64,000 nt of DNA from CAYXFD01 sp964464175 (GTDB taxonomy: Bacteria; Cloacimonadota; Cloacimonadia; Cloacimonadales; JAJBBL01), in NCBI GenBank assembly GCA_964464175.1, contig CAYXFD010000006.1, forward strand, positions 53,978-117,977, given 5' to 3'. Shown here in pieces: positions 62,281 to 64,000 of this stretch. Numbering within the stretch: the first letter of the stretch is position 1; each line of letters starts with the position of its first letter. The notes under the pieces were generated by a model. It was given only the letters and a program-made list of their open reading frames with translations, was not told the origin of the DNA and made no database searches. The translations under genes and the position numbers were made by a program.

Positions 62281-62856
62281 CCGGAGCTTCCAGCTCTGGT
62301 TTTGTCTTTTCTTCGTAGCTGCACTTCTTTGGTTTTTCATTTTCATGTAGAACAAGTTGCCAACTTGTTCAGCGCAATTTACCAAATTGCGGTACATCTC
62401 CCTGCTCTGCTTCCCATGGACTTGCTACTCTTTCTTCTGTCTTCTTTTAGGGGTGATGAGCTCCAGCTCGCCACAGCTTCTTGCTTTTCTTTTTTCTTCG
62501 CCGTAGGGGCGGTTCACGAACCGCCCACTCCTTGCTTTTCCTTCCGCAGGTTTTTCCTTTTTTCGTATCCGGAGCTTCCAGCTCTGGTTTTGTCTTTTCT
62601 TCGTAGCTGCACTTCTTTGGTTTTTCATTTTTTTGTAGAACAAGTTGCTAACTTGTTCAGCGCAATTTACCAAATTGCGGTACATCTCCCTGCTCTGCTT
62701 CCCATGGACTTGCTACTCTTTCTTCTGTCTTCTTTTAGGGGTGATGAGCTCCAGCTCGCCACAGCTTCTTGCTTTTCTTTTTTCTTCGCCGTAGGGGCGG
62801 TTCACGAACCGCCCACTCCTTGCTTTTCCTTCCGCAGGTTTTTCTCTAATCTCTAA
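62281..62856 (+). repeat. Near-perfect 288-bp tandem duplication inside array B
   Basis: Units start at 62281 and 62569 (period 288) and are nearly identical, each containing R1, R3a, R3b, R4 and R2 at matching offsets (0, 69, 92, 172, 226). The high identity points to a recent duplication. Confidence 0.9.
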
Positions 62857-63013
62857 TCTCTAATCTCTAATCCCTATTTTCATGCTGCTCTTTCCTCTGG
62901 TCTTATTTTTTTTTTCACGTCGCTGAATTGTTTACTGCTCTGCTTCCGAGGGACTTACCCCTCCTCCTGCCGGCACCATTTGTTATCCTTTATATAATAG
63001 AGGGATTAATTAT

Positions 63014-63086
63014 CCTAAGGAGACCATTAGGATATTTTACAAACGGAGGGGGTCCGACTATAGGATATCCTAATGGTCTCCTAAGG
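63014..63086 (-). repeat. 73-bp palindromic element, copy 2
   Basis: Arms CCTAAGGAGACCATTAGGAT (plus AT) and its partner at 63065-63086 match at 21 of 22 positions. On the minus strand the core AGTCGGACC lies at element positions 28-36, exactly as in the copy at 17733-17805. It ends 51 bases before the orphan gene's ATG. Confidence 0.8.
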
Positions 63087-63137
63087 GTAGGAAAACAACT
63101 ATAGCCCGATGAAAACAAAGAAGGAGGAAGCAGAACT

Positions 63138-63845
63138 ATGAAAAAGCCGACCCCGTTAAAACAGCTGGAAGAATATGTGGACTTTATCGGCAAAGGACTG
63201 GTGAAGCTGAATATTAAGGTTGATCACGATATGATCCACCTGCTGTCAAAAACGATGCAGCACTATTTCGAATTACCGATAATGGTACAGTTGCTGGTTA
63301 AAATGTCAAATTCGATGTCAGGTAAGATGGTAATCAAAAGAGGGAAATACCGGGGATTCGTTTTTCAGATGAGTCATGGCGTGCAGCAGATAAAGAAATA
63401 TGAACCGGAGAAATACAGGAATGACCGGAATACCCCGCTCAGGCTGAGAACCAGAACTATAGTTCATCTGGCAAGCCTGGATCCGGTTCCAAACCTGCAA
63501 ACCAAAGTGAAAGAGCTCTTCCGGAGTTATCCTTATTATCTGCTCAAAACGGAACCTGTAAATCTCCGGATGAAGAATTTTTATTTCGATTATTCGGTCA
63601 TGCCGGGAAGAATGCTGAAGATCTATCAAGCATTGGATCCTGAAAATCCCGATCCGGAAAGCGACATCTTGCATGCTGAAGAGGAGTATTCTCCGAAAAA
63701 GACGGTTCTGTTTGAATATAGGGGAGAGGAGGAACAGTATTTCTATGCTTTGAACACGAGAAACGGGAGGTTATCGGGGCTGTTGAAATTCGTCTGGGGA
63801 AACAGTATCCCGGAGATCGGAAGAGTTGAGGTGGCTGACGGGTGA
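63138..63845 (+). CDS. Unknown 235-residue cytoplasmic protein
   Basis: 235 residues, no signal peptide or membrane segment, moderately basic. GGAGG lies about 10 nt before the ATG. It contains a helical N-terminus (TPLKQLEEYVDFIGKGLVKL), then FELPIMVQLLVKMSNSMSGK, a basic RNTPLRLRTRTIVHLASLD stretch and an aromatic region MRMKNFYFDYS-like at about 147-156. I do not recognise a family. It stands alone between hairpin arrays, with a 73-bp palindromic element just upstream. Codon use looks like its neighbours, so it is probably a real gene. Confidence 0.7.
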   Translation: MKKPTPLKQLEEYVDFIGKGLVKLNIKVDHDMIHLLSKTMQHYFELPIMVQLLVKMSNSMSGKMVIKRGKYRGFVFQMSHGVQQIKKYEPEKYRNDRNTPLRLRTRTIVHLASLDPVPNLQTKVKELFRSYPYYLLKTEPVNLRMKNFYFDYSVMPGRMLKIYQALDPENPDPESDILHAEEEYSPKKTVLFEYRGEEEQYFYALNTRNGRLSGLLKFVWGNSIPEIGRVEVADG

Positions 63846-63899
63846 TGCTTTGATTGTAGAATCGTGGGTATCCCCGCCTGGGGGAAGGATAACCGGGGT

Positions 63900-64000
63900 T
63901 TTGGGTACGTATCCGGAGCTTCCAGCTCTGGTTTTTCTTTGGCGAGGGCAGAGACGCCCTCGCTACATTCTTTCTTTTCCGTATCCGGAGCTTCCAGCTC
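63900..64000 (+). repeat. Hairpin array C, cut by the window end
   Basis: R1 copies CCGGAGCTTCCAGCTCTGG at 63913-63931 and from 63985 to the window edge. Between them is a different hairpin: GCGAGGGC (63942-63949) with GCCCTCGC (63956-63963) around AGAGAC. Linkers again contain TTCTTTCTTTTCCGTATCC. Confidence 0.75.

Larger units (their letters stand above)
61360..62880 (+). repeat. Composite hairpin array B
   Basis: Three composite units in the same order R1-R3a-R3b-R4-R2. Unit 1: 61431, 61500, 61523, 61603, 61658. Unit 2: 62281, 62350, 62373, 62453, 62507. Unit 3: 62569, 62638, 62661, 62741, 62795. A degenerate R1 lies at about 61366. Linkers are CT-rich with recurring CCCATGGACTTGCTA and CCTTCCGCAGGTTTTTC. 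CTCTAAT heptamer runs follow at 61707-61727, 62221-62241 and 62844-62871. Confidence 0.85.
61102..63137. other. Two-kilobase gene-free region dominated by repeats
   Basis: It holds the hairpin array (61360-62880), an embedded block with inverted repeats (61779-61887 and following sequence to about 62110), and the second 73-bp element (63014-63086). Long open frames such as 62275-62856 translate the two tandem repeat units twice and have no protein character. No promoter for the orphan gene at 63138 is obvious. Confidence 0.65.

Noticed and set aside
62275..62856. 193-codon repetitive open frame
   Set aside because: It only translates the two 288-bp tandem units; composition is CT-driven, there is no ribosome-binding site, and other frames are also partly open.
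61360..62880. CRISPR-like array
   Set aside because: The repeats are four different hairpins with conserved linkers, not one repeat with unique spacers of uniform length, and no cas genes are in the window.
1..64000. tRNA, rRNA, prophage or transposase genes
   Set aside because: None was recognised in any gap or frame; the mobile-looking elements here are non-autonomous.

Overview
The window looks like a chromosomal segment of a Gram-negative bacterium of the FCB group, most likely Candidatus Cloacimonadota or a close relative. This is judged from gene families and not from a marker gene; there is no rRNA or tRNA in view. The evidence is a secreted GLUG-repeat protein ending in an NPFNPETTI-type sorting domain, PorV-like outer-membrane proteins, a giant gingipain-like C25 protein, a TonB receptor paired with a DUF4249-like lipoprotein, a Kdo/LptABC lipopolysaccharide operon, and a PTS (EI, HPr, HPr kinase) with no sugar permease in view.

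Layout. 1-7.2 kb: a receiver-PilT-like ATPase fusion, a secreted coiled-coil protein and a giant double-ASKHA CoA-enzyme activase. 7.2-9.9 kb: a DNA-damage operon, umuD-umuC-SRAP. 10-16.5 kb: a secreted GLUG protein behind a sigma-54-type promoter, an HD-domain hydrolase, and an outer-membrane pair (helix-hairpin-helix barrel plus PorV-like). 16.5-23.2 kb: a sugar-type ABC ATPase, then a duplicated and partly decayed module of EIIA-(PII-like) proteins, CPA2 cation/proton antiporters and a histidine phosphatase. 23.2-26.3 kb: mltG, ruvX, two related lipoproteins and a small coiled-coil protein. 26.5-29.7 kb: yjbQ, a DUF401 membrane protein and serC. 30-42.2 kb: the 1844-residue C25-family protein, an orphan pseudopilin, and an operon of HhH-barrel, PorV-like protein and 5'-nucleotidase. 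42.3-57 kb: mntP, two phosphohexose isomerases, ptsI, ptsH, hprK, hpf, lipA, lpd, rpoN, lptB, lptA, lptC, kdsC, kdsA. This last block matches the E. coli kdsC-lptCAB-rpoN-hpf-ptsN-npr neighbourhood, with hprK in the ptsN position. 57-64 kb: a TonB receptor and its lipoprotein embedded in long hairpin-repeat arrays, plus one orphan gene.

How the parts may work together. The general PTS proteins at 45-48 kb could phosphorylate the EIIA domains at 20-23 kb, whose gene neighbours are cation antiporters. That suggests a regulatory PTS controlling ion homeostasis (inference). RpoN has at least two well-formed candidate promoters here, both in front of large exported proteins.

The least explained content is non-coding. 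There is a ~220-bp MITE-like element with terminal inverted repeats, an 8-bp target duplication in its best copy and an internal hairpin with compensatory changes. There is a 73-bp palindromic element in two collinear copies. There is a composite array of four different hairpins on a 288-bp period. No CRISPR, transposase, prophage or tRNA was recognised.
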